Below are positions 27,096 through 37,385 of a stretch of 64,000 nucleotides of DNA, piece after piece. The notes below the pieces were generated by a model. That model saw only the letters and a program-made list of their open reading frames with translations. It was not told where the DNA came from and ran no database searches. The position numbers and the translations under genes were made by a program. Source of the stretch: Pseudomonas sp. SJZ079. Its GTDB lineage: Bacteria > Pseudomonadota > Gammaproteobacteria > Pseudomonadales > Pseudomonadaceae. Position 1 is the first letter of the stretch, and each line of letters starts with the position of its first letter. The DNA is taken from contig NZ_VIUH01000007.1 in assembly GCF_007993865.1 (NCBI RefSeq), positions 107,381 through 171,380 of the forward strand, written 5' to 3'.

Positions 27096-28502
27096 CTAAC
27101 CCGGATCGCGAAAGCCCGGGTACAGGGCATTGCCCACGGCCACGCTGACCGAGTCGCGGGTGGCGATATCGATGCCTTCGCTGGCCACTTCGGCGAGAAA
27201 GTCGATCTGCTCCGGGGTGATCACGTAGGGCGGCAGGAAGTACACCACGCTGCCCAGCGGGCGCAGTAGCGCACCGCGCTGGAGTGCATGCTGATAGACC
27301 TTGAGGCCCCTGCGCTCCTGCCAGGGGTAGGCGGTCTTGCTGGCCTTGTCCTGGACCATTTCGATGGCCACCGCCATACCGGTCTGGCGCACCTCGGCGA
27401 CATGCGGGTGATCGGCCAGGTGCGCGGTGGCGCTGGCCATGCGCGCGGCCAGGGCTTTGTTGCGTTCGATGACGTGGTCCTGCTCGAAGATGTCCAGGGT
27501 CGCCAGCGCCGCGGCACAGGCCAGCGGGTTGCCGGTGTAGCTGTGCGAGTGCAGGAAGGCGCGCAGGGTCGAGTAGTCGTCGTAGAAGGCCTGATACATC
27601 TGGTCGGTGGTCAGGCAGGCGGCGAGCGGCAGGTAGCCGCCGGTCAGCGCCTTGGACAGGCAGAGAAAGTCGGGGCGGATACCGGCCTGCTCGCAGGCGA
27701 ACATCGTTCCGGTACGGCCGAAGCCGACGGCGATTTCGTCATGGATCAGGTGCACGCCGTAACGGTCGCAGGCCTCGCGCAACAGCCTGAGGTAGACCGG
27801 GTGGTACATGCGCATGCCGCCTGCGCCCTGGATCAAGGGCTCGACGATGACCGCCGCCACTTCGTGGTGGTGCTCGGCCAGGCACTGTTCCATGTGGGCG
27901 AACATGGCGCGCGAGTGCGCCTCCCAGCTCATGCCTTCGGGGCGGTGGTAGCAATCCGGGCTGGGCACCTTGAGGGTGTCCAGCAGCAAGGGTTTGTAGG
28001 TGTCGGTGAACAGGGCGACATCGCCGACCGACATGGCCGCCACCGTTTCGCCGTGATAACTGTTGCTCAGGGTGACGAAGCGTTTTTTCGCCGGCTGGCC
28101 GACGTTGAGCCAGTAATGAAAGCTCATCTTCAGCGCGACTTCGATGCAGGAGGAGCCGTTGTCCGCGTAGAACACCCGGTCCAGGCCTGGCGGGCTGAGC
28201 TTGACCAGGCGTTCGGACAGCTCGATCACCGGGGCATGGCTGAAGCCTGCGAGCATCACGTGCTCCAGCTGGTCGACCTGGTCCTTGATGCGTTGATTGA
28301 TGCGCGGGTTGGCGTGGCCGAATACATTGACCCACCAGGAGCTGACCGCATCCAGGTAGCGCTTGCCGTCGAAGTCCTCCAGCCACACGCCCTCGCCACG
28401 CTTGATCGGCACCAGGGGCAGCCGTTCATGGTCTTTCATCTGCGTGCAGGGGTGCCAGAGCACGTTCAGGTCGCGTTGCATCCAGTGGTCATTCAGGCTC
28501 AT
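27096..28502 (-). CDS. bioA: Adenosylmethionine-8-amino-7-oxononanoate aminotransferase BioA
   Basis: BioA converts KAPA to DAPA in biotin synthesis using SAM as amino donor and PLP as cofactor. The 468-residue protein starts MSLNDHWMQRDLNVLWHPCTQMKD. It contains the DAVSSWWVNVFGH substrate loop, NSYHGETVAAMSVG, the PLP aspartate segment LIHDEIAVGFGRTG, and the PLP lysine in LCLSKALTGGYLPLAA. The frame extends upstream to 28565, but the WHPCTQM region places the start here. No other bio gene is nearby. Confidence 0.96.
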   Translation of the reverse strand: MSLNDHWMQRDLNVLWHPCTQMKDHERLPLVPIKRGEGVWLEDFDGKRYLDAVSSWWVNVFGHANPRINQRIKDQVDQLEHVMLAGFSHAPVIELSERLVKLSPPGLDRVFYADNGSSCIEVALKMSFHYWLNVGQPAKKRFVTLSNSYHGETVAAMSVGDVALFTDTYKPLLLDTLKVPSPDCYHRPEGMSWEAHSRAMFAHMEQCLAEHHHEVAAVIVEPLIQGAGGMRMYHPVYLRLLREACDRYGVHLIHDEIAVGFGRTGTMFACEQAGIRPDFLCLSKALTGGYLPLAACLTTDQMYQAFYDDYSTLRAFLHSHSYTGNPLACAAALATLDIFEQDHVIERNKALAARMASATAHLADHPHVAEVRQTGMAVAIEMVQDKASKTAYPWQERRGLKVYQHALQRGALLRPLGSVVYFLPPYVITPEQIDFLAEVASEGIDIATRDSVSVAVGNALYPGFRDPG

Positions 28503-28540
28503 CGAACTGCTCTCCCAATCATCTGCGGCAAGCCTATCAG

Positions 28541-28699
28541 ATGCGTCGCTGGCGATGTACGGCACGCCTGTGGCGCGAGATCTACCGGGCCGATGACTCG
28601 GCCCAGGCTCAGGCGGTTGGCGAGGGTGCTCGGCGCTATTTGGCTGAACGTCTGCGTACCCCGCGCACCGCCAGTTCGAGGGGGCAAAATGGCCGGTAA
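28541..28699 (+). CDS. Possible small basic protein, 52 residues
   Basis: Between bioA and the cytochrome gene an ATG at 28541 opens a 52-codon frame ending at TAA 28697. It encodes an arginine-rich peptide (MRRWRCTARLWREIYRADD...GARRYLAERLRTPRT). The codons are mostly G/C in third position and the peptide could form an amphipathic helix, which looks more like coding sequence than chance. No convincing ribosome site is seen and I do not recognise a family, so this is tentative. Confidence 0.35.
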   Translation: MRRWRCTARLWREIYRADDSAQAQAVGEGARRYLAERLRTPRTASSRGQNGR

Positions 28700-28827
28700 A
28701 GGGATCGTATTTCTCGATATTTCATAGCGAATTTTTTCGCCTTTCATCGATAGATTTGTTGTTAGGCTTGCAGCCCATCGTTTACTACCGGGTACTGGTA
28801 ACAGCGCCTTCTTTCCGGAGCCTCGCA

Positions 28828-29373
28828 ATGCAGTGGCGCAACTCCCCCACCCGTTATGGTTTGGTCAGCATCCTGTTGCATTGGTTGGTGGCCTTGGCGG
28901 TCTTTGGCTTGTTCGGTTTGGGCTACTGGATGGTCGGCCTGGACTACTACAGTGGCTGGTACAAGACCGCGCCTGATATGCACAAAAGCCTCGGCATTCT
29001 GCTGTTTCTGGTCATGCTCGCCCGCATGCTCTGGCGTGGCTTCAGCCCCTCGCCGAACAGCCTGGCAAACCATGGCCAGCTGACCCGTCTGGGCAGCAAG
29101 TTTGGCCACGCCTTCCTCTATCTGGGGTTGTTCGTGCTGATGCTCTCCGGTTACCTGATTTCCACCGCCGAAGGGCGTGGCATCAGCGTATTCGGCCTGT
29201 TCGAGGTGCCGGCGACCCTGACCAGCATTCCCGATCAGGAAGATGTCGCCGGTCTGGTGCACGAATATCTGGCCTGGGCTCTGGTGATTTTTGCCGGTAT
29301 CCACGCGCTGGCCGCACTGAAACACCACTTTATTGATCGAGACCGCACCTTGCTGCGCATGCTCGGTCGCTGA
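28828..29373 (+). CDS. Cytochrome b561 family protein
   Basis: A 181-residue four-helix membrane cytochrome starting [23 protein letters not shown]. The haem-ligand histidines fit ILLHWL (helix 1), [10 protein letters not shown] (helix 3) and the C-terminal [14 protein letters not shown] (helix 4). These proteins move electrons between quinol and periplasmic partners; YodB-type members often accompany YceI proteins, as here (77 bases upstream of yceI). ATG 28828 follows CCGGAG; the frame opens at 28756 without a ribosome site. Confidence 0.93.
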   Translation: MQWRNSPTRYGLVSILLHWLVALAVFGLFGLGYWMVGLDYYSGWYKTAPDMHKSLGILLFLVMLARMLWRGFSPSPNSLANHGQLTRLGSKFGHAFLYLGLFVLMLSGYLISTAEGRGISVFGLFEVPATLTSIPDQEDVAGLVHEYLAWALVIFAGIHALAALKHHFIDRDRTLLRMLGR

Positions 29374-29449
29374 TAGCCGATTAACCCCGTCTCTCTGTGT
29401 GTGGAAACCCCCACGTCCCGACTGCACAACCTCTCAAGGAGAATGTCCC

Positions 29450-30028
29450 ATGCTGAAGAAAACCCTCGCTACATTGGTTCTGGGAACCGCCCTGCTCGGC
29501 GCCGGTTCGGCGATGGCCGCCGACTACGCCATCGACACCGAAGGCCAGCATGCCTTCGTCAATTTCAAGATCAGCCACCTGGGCTACAGCTGGTTGTACG
29601 GCAGTTTCAAGGAATTCGATGGCAGCTTCAGCTTCGATGAAAAGAACCCTGAAGCCAGCAAGGTCAATGTCACGCTGAACACCAAGAGCGTCGACACCAA
29701 CCATGCCGAGCGCGACAAGCACATCCGCAGCGGTGACTTCCTCAACGTCGACAAGCATCCGACGGCGACCTTCGCCTCCACTTCGGTGAAATCCACCGGC
29801 GAAGGCACAGCCGACATCACCGGTAACCTGACCCTCAATGGCGTGACCAAGCCGGTGGTCATCGCGGCCACCTTCGTCGGTCAGGGCGATGACCCGTGGG
29901 GCGGCTACCGTGCCGGTTTCAGCGGCAACACCACGCTCAAGCTGAAAGACTTCGATATCCAGAAGGATCTTGGTCCGGCCTCTCAGGACGTCGAGCTGAT
30001 CATTTCGGTGGAAGGTGTGCGTCAGTAA
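29450..30028 (+). CDS. YceI family periplasmic protein
   Basis: A 192-residue secreted protein with a clear signal peptide ([17 protein letters not shown]...AMA, cleavage before ADYAID). The YceI lipocalin-like fold binds isoprenoid chains in structural studies. Signatures include [33 protein letters not shown] and [18 protein letters not shown] precedes the ATG at 29450. It probably shares a transcript with the cytochrome b561 gene. In P. aeruginosa the homologue at this place is the secreted protein PasP, recalled from memory. Confidence 0.94.
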   Translation: MLKKTLATLVLGTALLGAGSAMAADYAIDTEGQHAFVNFKISHLGYSWLYGSFKEFDGSFSFDEKNPEASKVNVTLNTKSVDTNHAERDKHIRSGDFLNVDKHPTATFASTSVKSTGEGTADITGNLTLNGVTKPVVIAATFVGQGDDPWGGYRAGFSGNTTLKLKDFDIQKDLGPASQDVELIISVEGVRQ

Positions 30029-30045
30029 ACACAATCGTCTGCAAC

Positions 30046-30075
30046 AAAAACGCCGACCCTGAGGTCGGCGTTTTT
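30046..30075. terminator. Terminator after yceI
   Basis: aaaaacgccgacc and ggtcggcgttttt form a 13-base stem with a four-base loop, 18 bases after the yceI stop. The symmetric A and T tracts allow function in both directions, so it also ends minus-strand rhlE transcripts. A second weaker hairpin (ccccgg/ccgggg) lies at 30092-30109. Confidence 0.92.
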
Positions 30076-30124
30076 CTGTGCGGCTGACAACCCCGGCGAA
30101 GTCCGGGGTCTTCAGTGCTGCAGC

Positions 30125-31948
30125 TTAGCTGTCGCGGTTGCGCGTCAGCAGGGCGGGTTTCTCGCCGCGCGGGCGACTGCTCTGCAACTGGTCGAGCTGT
30201 TCCGGGGTCGGCAGGCGATCACTGCGTGAGCCTTTGTGGACAATCACCGGCTGCTTGTCGCGGGTGCTTTTTACCGCAGGCTCCTGGCGCGGCAGTTCAT
30301 CGCGGTTGAGCGAGGTGCTGCTGTCGCGCGGTGGGCGCGCACGGCCGGAGCCGTTACGACCCTGGCCGGCCGAACCTTGGCGTTTGCCTTGGCCTGCACC
30401 CGCACCGCCACCTGTATTGCTGCGCGGGCCTTTGCCCTGGCTGCGAGGCTGGCCAGCACCGTTGCCGGTCGCCGCAGCACCTGGCCGACGGCCACGATTC
30501 TGCTGCTTGTTCTGGTTCGGGCTGACGTAGTCGACACGGTTGCCGAAATTGTCGATCTCGTCATCGCGGAATTCGTCGGGCGCGCGATCCGGTGGCAGGG
30601 TGGGCACGGCTGCTGCGGTTGGCGCCGCGGGGCGTGCCGCACGGGGCTGCTGCTGGCGGCCCGGCTGAGCTTTAGCCTTGCCGCTATCCTTGCCCTTGTC
30701 CTTGCGGCCGCCACCGTGACGTTCGCCGCTTGGGCTGCCGCCGCGCGGTTGGCGCGGCTTTTGCGGCTCGCGCACTTCCGGGCGTTCGGCTTCGACTGTG
30801 CTGGCGTCGAAACCCATCAGGTCGCCGTCGGCGATCTTCTGCTTGGTCATCCGTTCGATGCCGCGCAGCAGCTTTTCTTCATCGGGTGCGACCAGCGAAA
30901 TCGCTTCGCCACTGCGTCCGGCACGGCCGGTGCGGCCGATACGGTGTACATAGTCTTCCTCGATATTTGGCAACTCGAAGTTGACGACGTGCGGCAGTTG
31001 GTCGATGTCCAGGCCCCGCGCCGCGATGTCGGTGGCGACCAGGATGCGCATCTTGTTCGTCTTGAATTCGGCCAGGGCCTTGGTGCGGGCATTCTGGCTC
31101 TTGTTGCCGTGGATCGCCACCGCAGGCAGGCCGTGCTTGTCGAGGTACTCGGCCAAGCGGTTGGCGCCGTGTTTGGTGCGGGTGAACACCAGCACCTGTT
31201 CCCAGGCACCGGCGGTGATCAGGTGGGCGAGCAGGGTGCGCTTGTGGCTGGCCTGGATGCGGAATACGCGTTGTTCGATGCGCTCGACCGTGGTGTTCGG
31301 CGGCGTTACCTCGATGCGTTCCGGGTTGTGCAGCAACTTGCCGGCGAGGTCGGTGATGTCCTTGGAGAAGGTCGCCGAAAACAGCAGGTTCTGGCGCTTG
31401 CTCGGCAGGCGCGCGAGGACCTTCTTGACGTCATGGATAAAGCCCATGTCGAGCATGCGGTCGGCTTCATCGAGTACCAGGATTTCGACGTGGCTCAGGT
31501 CGACGCTGCCTTGTCCGGCCATGTCGAGCAGGCGGCCTGGGCAGGCGACCAGTACGTCGACGCCTTTGGCCAGGGCTTGCACTTGCGGATTCATGCCAAC
31601 GCCGCCGAAGACGCAGGCACTGACGAATTTCAAGTCGCGGGCATAGACCTTGAAGCTCTCATGCACCTGGGCGGCCAGCTCGCGGGTGGGGGTCAACACC
31701 AGCACGCGTGGCTGCTTCGGGCCATGGCGGTGTTCGCGATCCGGGTGACCGTTGGGGAACAGTCGTTCGAGGATCGGCAGGGCGAAGCCGCCTGTCTTAC
31801 CTGTACCCGTCTGGGCGGCTACCATCAGGTCACGTCCTTGCAACACGGCGGGAATGGCCCGCAGTTGCACCGGCGAGGGTTGGGTGTAGCCGACGGATTC
31901 GACCGCGCGGACTAAAGCCTCGGAGAGACCGAGGGAGGCAAAGGACAT
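30125..31948 (-). CDS. rhlE: DEAD-box RNA helicase, RhlE2-like, with long basic tail
   Basis: A 607-residue ATP-dependent RNA helicase. The core (about 1-370) holds the Q motif, AAQTGTGKT (Walker A), [22 protein letters not shown] (DEAD box), SATFSKD, and the C-terminal [10 protein letters not shown]. After residue 380 comes a disordered tail rich in Arg, Gly, Pro, Gln and Lys ([36 protein letters not shown]), typical of the RhlE2 group, in which the tail binds RNA and RNase E in P. aeruginosa. A long untranslated interval precedes it. Confidence 0.94.
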   Translation of the reverse strand: MSFASLGLSEALVRAVESVGYTQPSPVQLRAIPAVLQGRDLMVAAQTGTGKTGGFALPILERLFPNGHPDREHRHGPKQPRVLVLTPTRELAAQVHESFKVYARDLKFVSACVFGGVGMNPQVQALAKGVDVLVACPGRLLDMAGQGSVDLSHVEILVLDEADRMLDMGFIHDVKKVLARLPSKRQNLLFSATFSKDITDLAGKLLHNPERIEVTPPNTTVERIEQRVFRIQASHKRTLLAHLITAGAWEQVLVFTRTKHGANRLAEYLDKHGLPAVAIHGNKSQNARTKALAEFKTNKMRILVATDIAARGLDIDQLPHVVNFELPNIEEDYVHRIGRTGRAGRSGEAISLVAPDEEKLLRGIERMTKQKIADGDLMGFDASTVEAERPEVREPQKPRQPRGGSPSGERHGGGRKDKGKDSGKAKAQPGRQQQPRAARPAAPTAAAVPTLPPDRAPDEFRDDEIDNFGNRVDYVSPNQNKQQNRGRRPGAAATGNGAGQPRSQGKGPRSNTGGGAGAGQGKRQGSAGQGRNGSGRARPPRDSSTSLNRDELPRQEPAVKSTRDKQPVIVHKGSRSDRLPTPEQLDQLQSSRPRGEKPALLTRNRDS

Positions 31949-32436
31949 GTGAAATCCTGTCTAGTGAGGGCGAGGCCCTATGGGGTGTATTGCCTTGCTT
32001 GAATCGCGCGTTTGGGGGGGCGCAATCCCGTCCGGTACTGCTGACCACTGGGGGCTAGCATCCGGGCGCAAGCCTGGCGGGAAGGCCCGAGTATAACAGA
32101 GCGACGCTGTTGTGTAGCTGTTTGCCTGCTAAATGGCGCAATGGGCCGCTCAAGGGGGCTATGGCTGTGCTGTGGCGGGTGAGTGATTCGGCTTTGGCTG
32201 CTTCTGTGCTGGAATTTCCGGTTTTTGAGCCGTCTATGGCGCAAGGACGGTAAGCCCCGAGTTGCATGCTATCGGCGAAACAGTGGGTCGTGATTGAGCA
32301 CTCAGGAGTATCAGTGATCGGTAATCGCGAGTTGCTTGACTTGAGTTCGCTTGATGGAGCCTGCAGCACGTCATCGTGGGCGCTAGCCAGACGCGGGAGC
32401 CCCACGAGCGCAGGTATTCGCACGTAGCGGTGCAAA
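31949..32436. other. Non-coding interval between rhlE and cheB
   Basis: 488 bases with no supportable gene; the open frames crossing it are extensions of cheB shadow frames. The part next to rhlE (31950-32100) is the probable rhlE promoter and leader. It includes a run of seven or more C (minus) near 32016 and an inverted stretch around 32090. I see no clear terminator for the che operon, which ends at 32437. Confidence 0.5.
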
Positions 32437-33492
32437 TCAGACACGGTTGCCGCCACCGCGTTGACGAGCTTGTAGCAACAAGCTGGCGGCGATTTCGTCG
32501 AGCGCTTTGACTTCGTCGGCGGCGCCCAGCGCCACGGCCTCGCGCGGCATGCCGTAAACCACGCAGCTGGCCTCGTCTTGAGCGAGCGTGTGGGCACCGG
32601 CTGCGCGCAGCTGTTGCATGCCGCTGGCGCCATCTTTGCCCATGCCCGTCAGCAATGCGGCTATCACGTTGCGTCCGGCGCAGCGAGCCAGCGAGCGAAA
32701 CATCGGGTCGACGGCGGGGCGGTGGCCATGTTCGGCAGGGCCTTGATCCAGGCGCACCACATAGTTGGCGCCAGAGCGTTCGACCAGCATATGGTAGCCG
32801 CCGGGGGCGATGAAGGCGTGTCCGGGAAGAATGCGCTCCCCGCCCTGGGCTTCGCTGACACGGATGTGGCACATGCGGTCCAAGCGCTCGGCGAAGGAAC
32901 GGGTGAACCCGGCGGGCATGTGCTGGGTGATGACGATCCCGGGGCTGTTGGCCGGCATCTGCAACAAGACCTGTTTGATGGCCTCGGTGCCGCCGGTGGA
33001 CGCGCCGATGGCGATGACCTTCTCGGTACTCAGCAGTGGCGCGTGCAAGGGCGTGCTGGGCGTCTGTCCGGTCTCGGAACGGATACGCTTGATGCAGGCG
33101 TGGCGAGCTACTTTGATTTTGTGGCAGATCAATTCGGCATAGTCCTGCATGCCCTCGCGGATTCCGAGTTTGGGTTTGGCGACGAAGTCCACTGCCCCCA
33201 ACTCCATGGCGCGAAAGGTGGCTTCGGCCCCGGATTCGGTCAACGAAGAGATCATCACCACTGGTGTTGGGCGAGCGGCCATGAGCTTTTCCAGAAAGCT
33301 CAGGCCATCCATGCGCGGCATTTCGATGTCGAGGGTGATCACATCGGGAGCAAACTGTTTGACCATGTCCCGTGCGACATAGGCATCGGGGGCGCAACCG
33401 ACGCAGCTGAGTGCGGGGTCGTTGTCGATGATTTCCTTGAGCAGGGCACGGATCAGCGCCGAGTCGTCAACCACCAGCACCTGGATCGGCAT
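32437..33492 (-). CDS. cheB: Chemotaxis protein-glutamate methylesterase CheB
   Basis: A 351-residue CheB. The receiver domain has Asp9/Asp10 (VVDDSALIR) and phosphoacceptor Asp55 (TLDIEMPRMDG). The linker carries the KPKLGIREG segment, and the esterase domain has Ser in IAIGASTGGTEAI, His in VITQHMPAGFT and Asp in LLTGMGKDGA. Phosphorylated by CheA, it demethylates receptors and can deamidate glutamines. It is the last gene of the ten-gene che operon and starts 9 bases after the cheD stop. Confidence 0.96.
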   Translation of the reverse strand: MPIQVLVVDDSALIRALLKEIIDNDPALSCVGCAPDAYVARDMVKQFAPDVITLDIEMPRMDGLSFLEKLMAARPTPVVMISSLTESGAEATFRAMELGAVDFVAKPKLGIREGMQDYAELICHKIKVARHACIKRIRSETGQTPSTPLHAPLLSTEKVIAIGASTGGTEAIKQVLLQMPANSPGIVITQHMPAGFTRSFAERLDRMCHIRVSEAQGGERILPGHAFIAPGGYHMLVERSGANYVVRLDQGPAEHGHRPAVDPMFRSLARCAGRNVIAALLTGMGKDGASGMQQLRAAGAHTLAQDEASCVVYGMPREAVALGAADEVKALDEIAASLLLQARQRGGGNRV

Positions 33493-33501
33493 TGCGCTCT
33501 C

Positions 33502-34110
33502 CTAGAACAGTTCGACGGCGCCAGCTACGCGCGCCTTCTTGATTTTCATGCTGTATTCCTGCTCGCGGTCGATGAGGGTCGAGTTGTGCAGGGACTTGAG
33601 CTTTTTAACCAGTACCCGGCCACTGGCTGGAAAGAAGTAAACCTTGCGCGGGTAAACATCCAGCAAGTCCTGGGAAACGATCTGGATACCTTCGGTATGC
33701 AGGTAGTCCAGCACGAAATCGGCATTGCGTTGACCGACATTGTTGATGGTGAGGCCGCGTAAGACCGCGCCGCCACCGAACACCTTGGCCTCGAAATTCT
33801 GGCGCCGAGCGCCGAGTTTGAGCAGGTGGTTGACCAGCAGTTCCATGGCGTACACCCCATAACGGGCAGAGGCCGAAACCGGGCTTAGCGCTTCATTGTT
33901 ATTGCCTGGCAACATGAAGTGGTTCATGCCGCCGATACCACTGACACGGTCACGTAGACAGACCGATACGCAGGAGCCTAAAACCGTCACGATGAGAATG
34001 TCGCGCGAGGTGACGTAGTACTCGCCTGGCAGGATTTTCACCGTCTCGCTGTTGAAGGTGGGGTCGAAGTAGCAGTTGGGAGCTAGATGCGCCTCGAATT
34101 CCTCTTCCAT
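33502..34110 (-). CDS. cheD: Chemoreceptor glutamine deamidase CheD
   Basis: A 202-residue CheD. The catalytic Cys is in VTVLGSCVSVCLRD and the His in GIGGMNHFMLPG; the FGGGAVLRG and NVGQRNADFVLDYL segments are also conserved. CheD deamidates receptor glutamines and, in some systems, interacts with phosphatases or CheY. Only three bases separate it from cheR. Pseudomonas flagellar che operons usually lack cheD, so its presence marks this as a separate chemosensory class. Confidence 0.95.
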   Translation of the reverse strand: MEEEFEAHLAPNCYFDPTFNSETVKILPGEYYVTSRDILIVTVLGSCVSVCLRDRVSGIGGMNHFMLPGNNNEALSPVSASARYGVYAMELLVNHLLKLGARRQNFEAKVFGGGAVLRGLTINNVGQRNADFVLDYLHTEGIQIVSQDLLDVYPRKVYFFPASGRVLVKKLKSLHNSTLIDREQEYSMKIKKARVAGAVELF

Positions 34111-34113
34111 GCA

Positions 34114-34950
34114 TCATTTCCTTTGGGTCGGACGGTAGACGGTGCGCCCGACCAGCCTGACTAAGTGAGTAGCTTGGATGAAACTCTCCGAATGTCCGGC
34201 GAAGAACAGACCGTCGTCCCGTAGCAGGCGCACCATGCGTTCAAGCAGGCGGGTCTGGGTGACTTTGTCGAAATAGATCATCACGTTGCGGCAGAAGATC
34301 GCGTCCAGGCCTGGCTCGATTCCCCAGTCGGAATCCAGCAGGTTGATCTGGCGGAACTCGATCAGGTCGCGCAGTTGGTCGCGCACACGCACTTTGCCCA
34401 ACTGGTTTCCCTTGCCGCGTAGAAAAAAGGCACGCTTGCGTTCCGCGCTGAGGTCGTCGAGGCGCGTTTCGGCGTAGATACCCTGGCGCGCCGTGTTGAG
34501 TACTCCGGTATCGATGTCTGAGGCGACGAGTTCAACCGGCGGGGTGAAGTTTTTGAAAGCTTCGATCAGGCTGATCGCCAGGGAATAAGGCTCTTCGCCA
34601 GTGCTGGCGGCTGCCGACCAGATACGTAGCTTGCGCCCGGCTTGGGCATGGCTACGCGCATAGTCAGCCAGCACCTCGAAGTGATGAGCCTCACGGAAAA
34701 ATGCGGTGAGGTTGGTGGTCAGGGCATTGATGAATAGCTGCCATTCTTCCTCGTGTTCATTCAGGTAGGTGAAATAGGCCGAGAACTCCGTCAGCCGCAG
34801 GGCCCGCAAGCGGCGGGCCAGGCGGCTGTAGAGCATCTGGTCCTTGCTGTCGGCCAACTTGATGCCGGTTTGCTGATAGAGCAGGCGGCGCGCCTGCTCG
34901 AAATCGGCCGGGGTGTAGTGAAACTCGCGCAGCGTGGCCTGTTCACTCAT
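34114..34950 (-). CDS. cheR: Chemotaxis protein methyltransferase CheR
   Basis: A 278-residue SAM-dependent CheR. NALTTNLTAFFREAHHF is the family loop, IWSAAASTGEEPYSLAIS binds SAM, SDIDTGVLNTARQGIY and LDAIFCRNVMIYFDK complete the fold. It methylates glutamates in receptor hairpins. The upstream MCP ends in WEEF, a likely tether for this enzyme. It starts 53 bases after the MCP stop. Confidence 0.96.
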   Translation of the reverse strand: MSEQATLREFHYTPADFEQARRLLYQQTGIKLADSKDQMLYSRLARRLRALRLTEFSAYFTYLNEHEEEWQLFINALTTNLTAFFREAHHFEVLADYARSHAQAGRKLRIWSAAASTGEEPYSLAISLIEAFKNFTPPVELVASDIDTGVLNTARQGIYAETRLDDLSAERKRAFFLRGKGNQLGKVRVRDQLRDLIEFRQINLLDSDWGIEPGLDAIFCRNVMIYFDKVTQTRLLERMVRLLRDDGLFFAGHSESFIQATHLVRLVGRTVYRPTQRK

Positions 34951-35003
34951 CGCAACCGGGCTCTACTGCAGGCCCGCGTGGGCCTCCTCGAGATTGCCAT
35001 TGT

Positions 35004-37352
35004 CTAGAACTCTTCCCACTCGTCCTCCTTGACCTTCTTGGTGGGTGGCAGGCTCTTCAACTTGGTGACCGGCGCTTTGACTTCAGGTCTGGCCGAAGCG
35101 CTTGGTCTGCGTGGCGCCATACTGGTCTGATGAGGCTTGGCGGCCTGGTCGAAGCGGAACACCGCCACCGATTGGTTGAGGGTGGTAGCCTGCTCTTGCA
35201 TGGCTTCGGCAGCGGCGGCCGCCTGTTCGACCAGGGCGGCGTTCTGCTGAGTCATCTCGTCCATCTGGCTGACGGCGATATTGATCTCCTCGATACCGCT
35301 GCTCTGCTCCACCGACGCGGCGGCGATCTCGGCCATGATGTCGGTGACCCGTTTGATGGCGACCACGATTTCAGTCATGGTCTGGCCGGCCTGGGCGACC
35401 AGGGTGTTGCCGTTGTCGACTTTATCCACCGAGTCGGAAATCAGCGTTTTGATCTCCTTGGCAGCCGCCGCCGAGCGCTGCGCCAGGGTGCGTACCTCGG
35501 CCGCCACCACGGCGAAGCCGCGGCCCTGATCACCGGCGCGTGCGGCCTCGACTGCAGCATTCAAGGCGAGGATGTTGGTCTGGAAGGCGATGCCGTCGAT
35601 GACGCCGATGATGTCTGCGATCTTGCGTGCCGAGTCGTTGATCGACGACATGGTATGCACTACTTGTTGCACTACATTGCCACCGGTAGTGGCGACCTCC
35701 GAGGCATTGACCGCCAGGGAGTTGGCCTGACGCGCATTCTCGGCATTGAGTTTCACCGTGGACGTCAGCTCCTCCATGCTGGACGCGGTTTCCTCCAGGC
35801 TGGAGGCCTGCTCTTCGGTGCGTGACGAGAGATCGGAGTTGCCGGCGGCGATTTCGCTGGCGGCGGTATAGATAGTGTCGGTCGCTTCGCTGATTTGACC
35901 GAGCATGCGCGACAGGCTTTGCGTGGTCTCGTTGGAGTAGTCCTTGAGCTGGCCGAAGGTACCCTGGTAATCGGCTTCTATGCGCTGGGTCAGGTCGCCT
36001 TCGGCGAGTGCGCCGAGCACCCGAACGACATCTTTCAGTCCTTTGTCGGCGGTCTCCACTAGCTGGTTCAGGCCATTGGCCAGGTTAAGGAAGAATCCCT
36101 GCTTGCCGGCTTGGCTGATGCGTTGGGTGAAATCGCCCTCGCTGGCCGCCTTGACCAGTTGCCCGACCTCTTCTTCGACGGCCACCTCCAGAGTGCGATC
36201 CAGCCATTCCACCACCGAGCCGAGTCGCTCGCCGTTGTCGGCGAACACCGGGTTTACGGTCAGCCTGAAAATGCGTCCACCCACCTCGATCTGCGCGGTA
36301 TGTGTGCCGTTGAGGCGGGCGAGCATGCCTTTCTGGTGTTCCGGGTTCTTATGGAACTGGTCAATGTTGGAGCCCATCAACTTACCCGCGTCGAACTGTG
36401 GCAGGGCCTTGCGGATATCGCTCTCTGCCGTCTGCAACATGCTTTGCACGGTCTTGTTGGTGTAAATGATGGTACGTTCGTTGTCGGCGATCATCACGTT
36501 GGCCGAGACATTGTCCAACGCGCTCTTGACCCGGGCATTGTCGCGGGCCGCGACGGCAGACTTTTGCAGTGAAGCCAGCATGGATTTGACGGCAGCCATC
36601 ACGCTGTTTTCAATGACCACGGGGGGCAGGTCGAGGTCGAGGCGACCTTCGGCAATGCTGGTGGTGATACTCGCCAGTTCCTTGGGGTCGGCACCGAGCT
36701 GGCGTTTGACGCTGCGGATCAGCAGGAAGGCGAGGACGCAGGCCAGCAGGATCGAGAGGGCGCCAATAGCCAGCAGCAGCTGAATGGTGCTGCTGGCATC
36801 CTCTTTGGTTTGCACGCCCTGCTGGTCGACCAACTTGTTCTCGTAGTCGATAAGCGCGCTGATGTCCTTCGCATTAGCGTGTTGTGCGGTTCTCAGGCTC
36901 GTCAGCAAATAGTTTCGCGCTTGCTCGTAAAGGCCTGCCTCGAACAGCCGCTGGTACTCTACGACGCCGTCACGGAAGACTTTTTCGGAAGCCTGAAGTT
37001 CCAGCAGGATTTTCCGACCTTGTTCCGTGGTAATGGCCTGCTCGAGTTTGGCTTGCAGCTCATCTGCGGTTTTCTCGAATTCCGTGATTTGCTGTTTCTG
37101 CGTTTTGACCATCTCCGCATCGTCTTGTGCAATCAGCATGGTCCGCACGGAGCGGGCAATGGAGTTGGTCTGGTTGATATAGGCATTGGCCCAGAAAATC
37201 TTGGGGAGGCTGCTTTCCACCATCTCTTCGAGGTTGCCGCGCAGGTTATCGATCTGTTTCACGCTCAATGCAATTAGCAGCATCAGCAACGCCACCAAGG
37301 TGGCGAAGCAGAGCGACAGCCGCTGGACCAGGGTCAGATTGGTCAGATTCAT
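35004..37352 (-). CDS. Methyl-accepting chemotaxis protein, HAMP-PAS, with C-terminal WEEF tether
   Basis: A 782-residue receptor. It starts with a membrane segment ([18 protein letters not shown]), then a four-helix-bundle periplasmic domain (about 35-185), a second membrane segment near 190-215, HAMP and a PAS domain (about 275-375, [19 protein letters not shown]). A further HAMP-like part precedes the signalling hairpin with the tip [28 protein letters not shown]. The last residues KEDEWEEF resemble the pentapeptide that recruits CheR/CheB. No haem-binding His could be assigned in the PAS domain. Ligand unknown. It sits between cheW and cheR, so it is probably the cognate receptor. Confidence 0.93.
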   Translation of the reverse strand: MNLTNLTLVQRLSLCFATLVALLMLLIALSVKQIDNLRGNLEEMVESSLPKIFWANAYINQTNSIARSVRTMLIAQDDAEMVKTQKQQITEFEKTADELQAKLEQAITTEQGRKILLELQASEKVFRDGVVEYQRLFEAGLYEQARNYLLTSLRTAQHANAKDISALIDYENKLVDQQGVQTKEDASSTIQLLLAIGALSILLACVLAFLLIRSVKRQLGADPKELASITTSIAEGRLDLDLPPVVIENSVMAAVKSMLASLQKSAVAARDNARVKSALDNVSANVMIADNERTIIYTNKTVQSMLQTAESDIRKALPQFDAGKLMGSNIDQFHKNPEHQKGMLARLNGTHTAQIEVGGRIFRLTVNPVFADNGERLGSVVEWLDRTLEVAVEEEVGQLVKAASEGDFTQRISQAGKQGFFLNLANGLNQLVETADKGLKDVVRVLGALAEGDLTQRIEADYQGTFGQLKDYSNETTQSLSRMLGQISEATDTIYTAASEIAAGNSDLSSRTEEQASSLEETASSMEELTSTVKLNAENARQANSLAVNASEVATTGGNVVQQVVHTMSSINDSARKIADIIGVIDGIAFQTNILALNAAVEAARAGDQGRGFAVVAAEVRTLAQRSAAAAKEIKTLISDSVDKVDNGNTLVAQAGQTMTEIVVAIKRVTDIMAEIAAASVEQSSGIEEINIAVSQMDEMTQQNAALVEQAAAAAEAMQEQATTLNQSVAVFRFDQAAKPHQTSMAPRRPSASARPEVKAPVTKLKSLPPTKKVKEDEWEEF

Positions 37353-37385
37353 TGTGATCTCCTTGTGTTGCTCTGGTGAGTTCCT

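Noticed and set aside
30236..31915. Plus-strand frame of 559 codons opposite the helicase
   Set aside because: Antisense shadow of a complete DEAD-box helicase.
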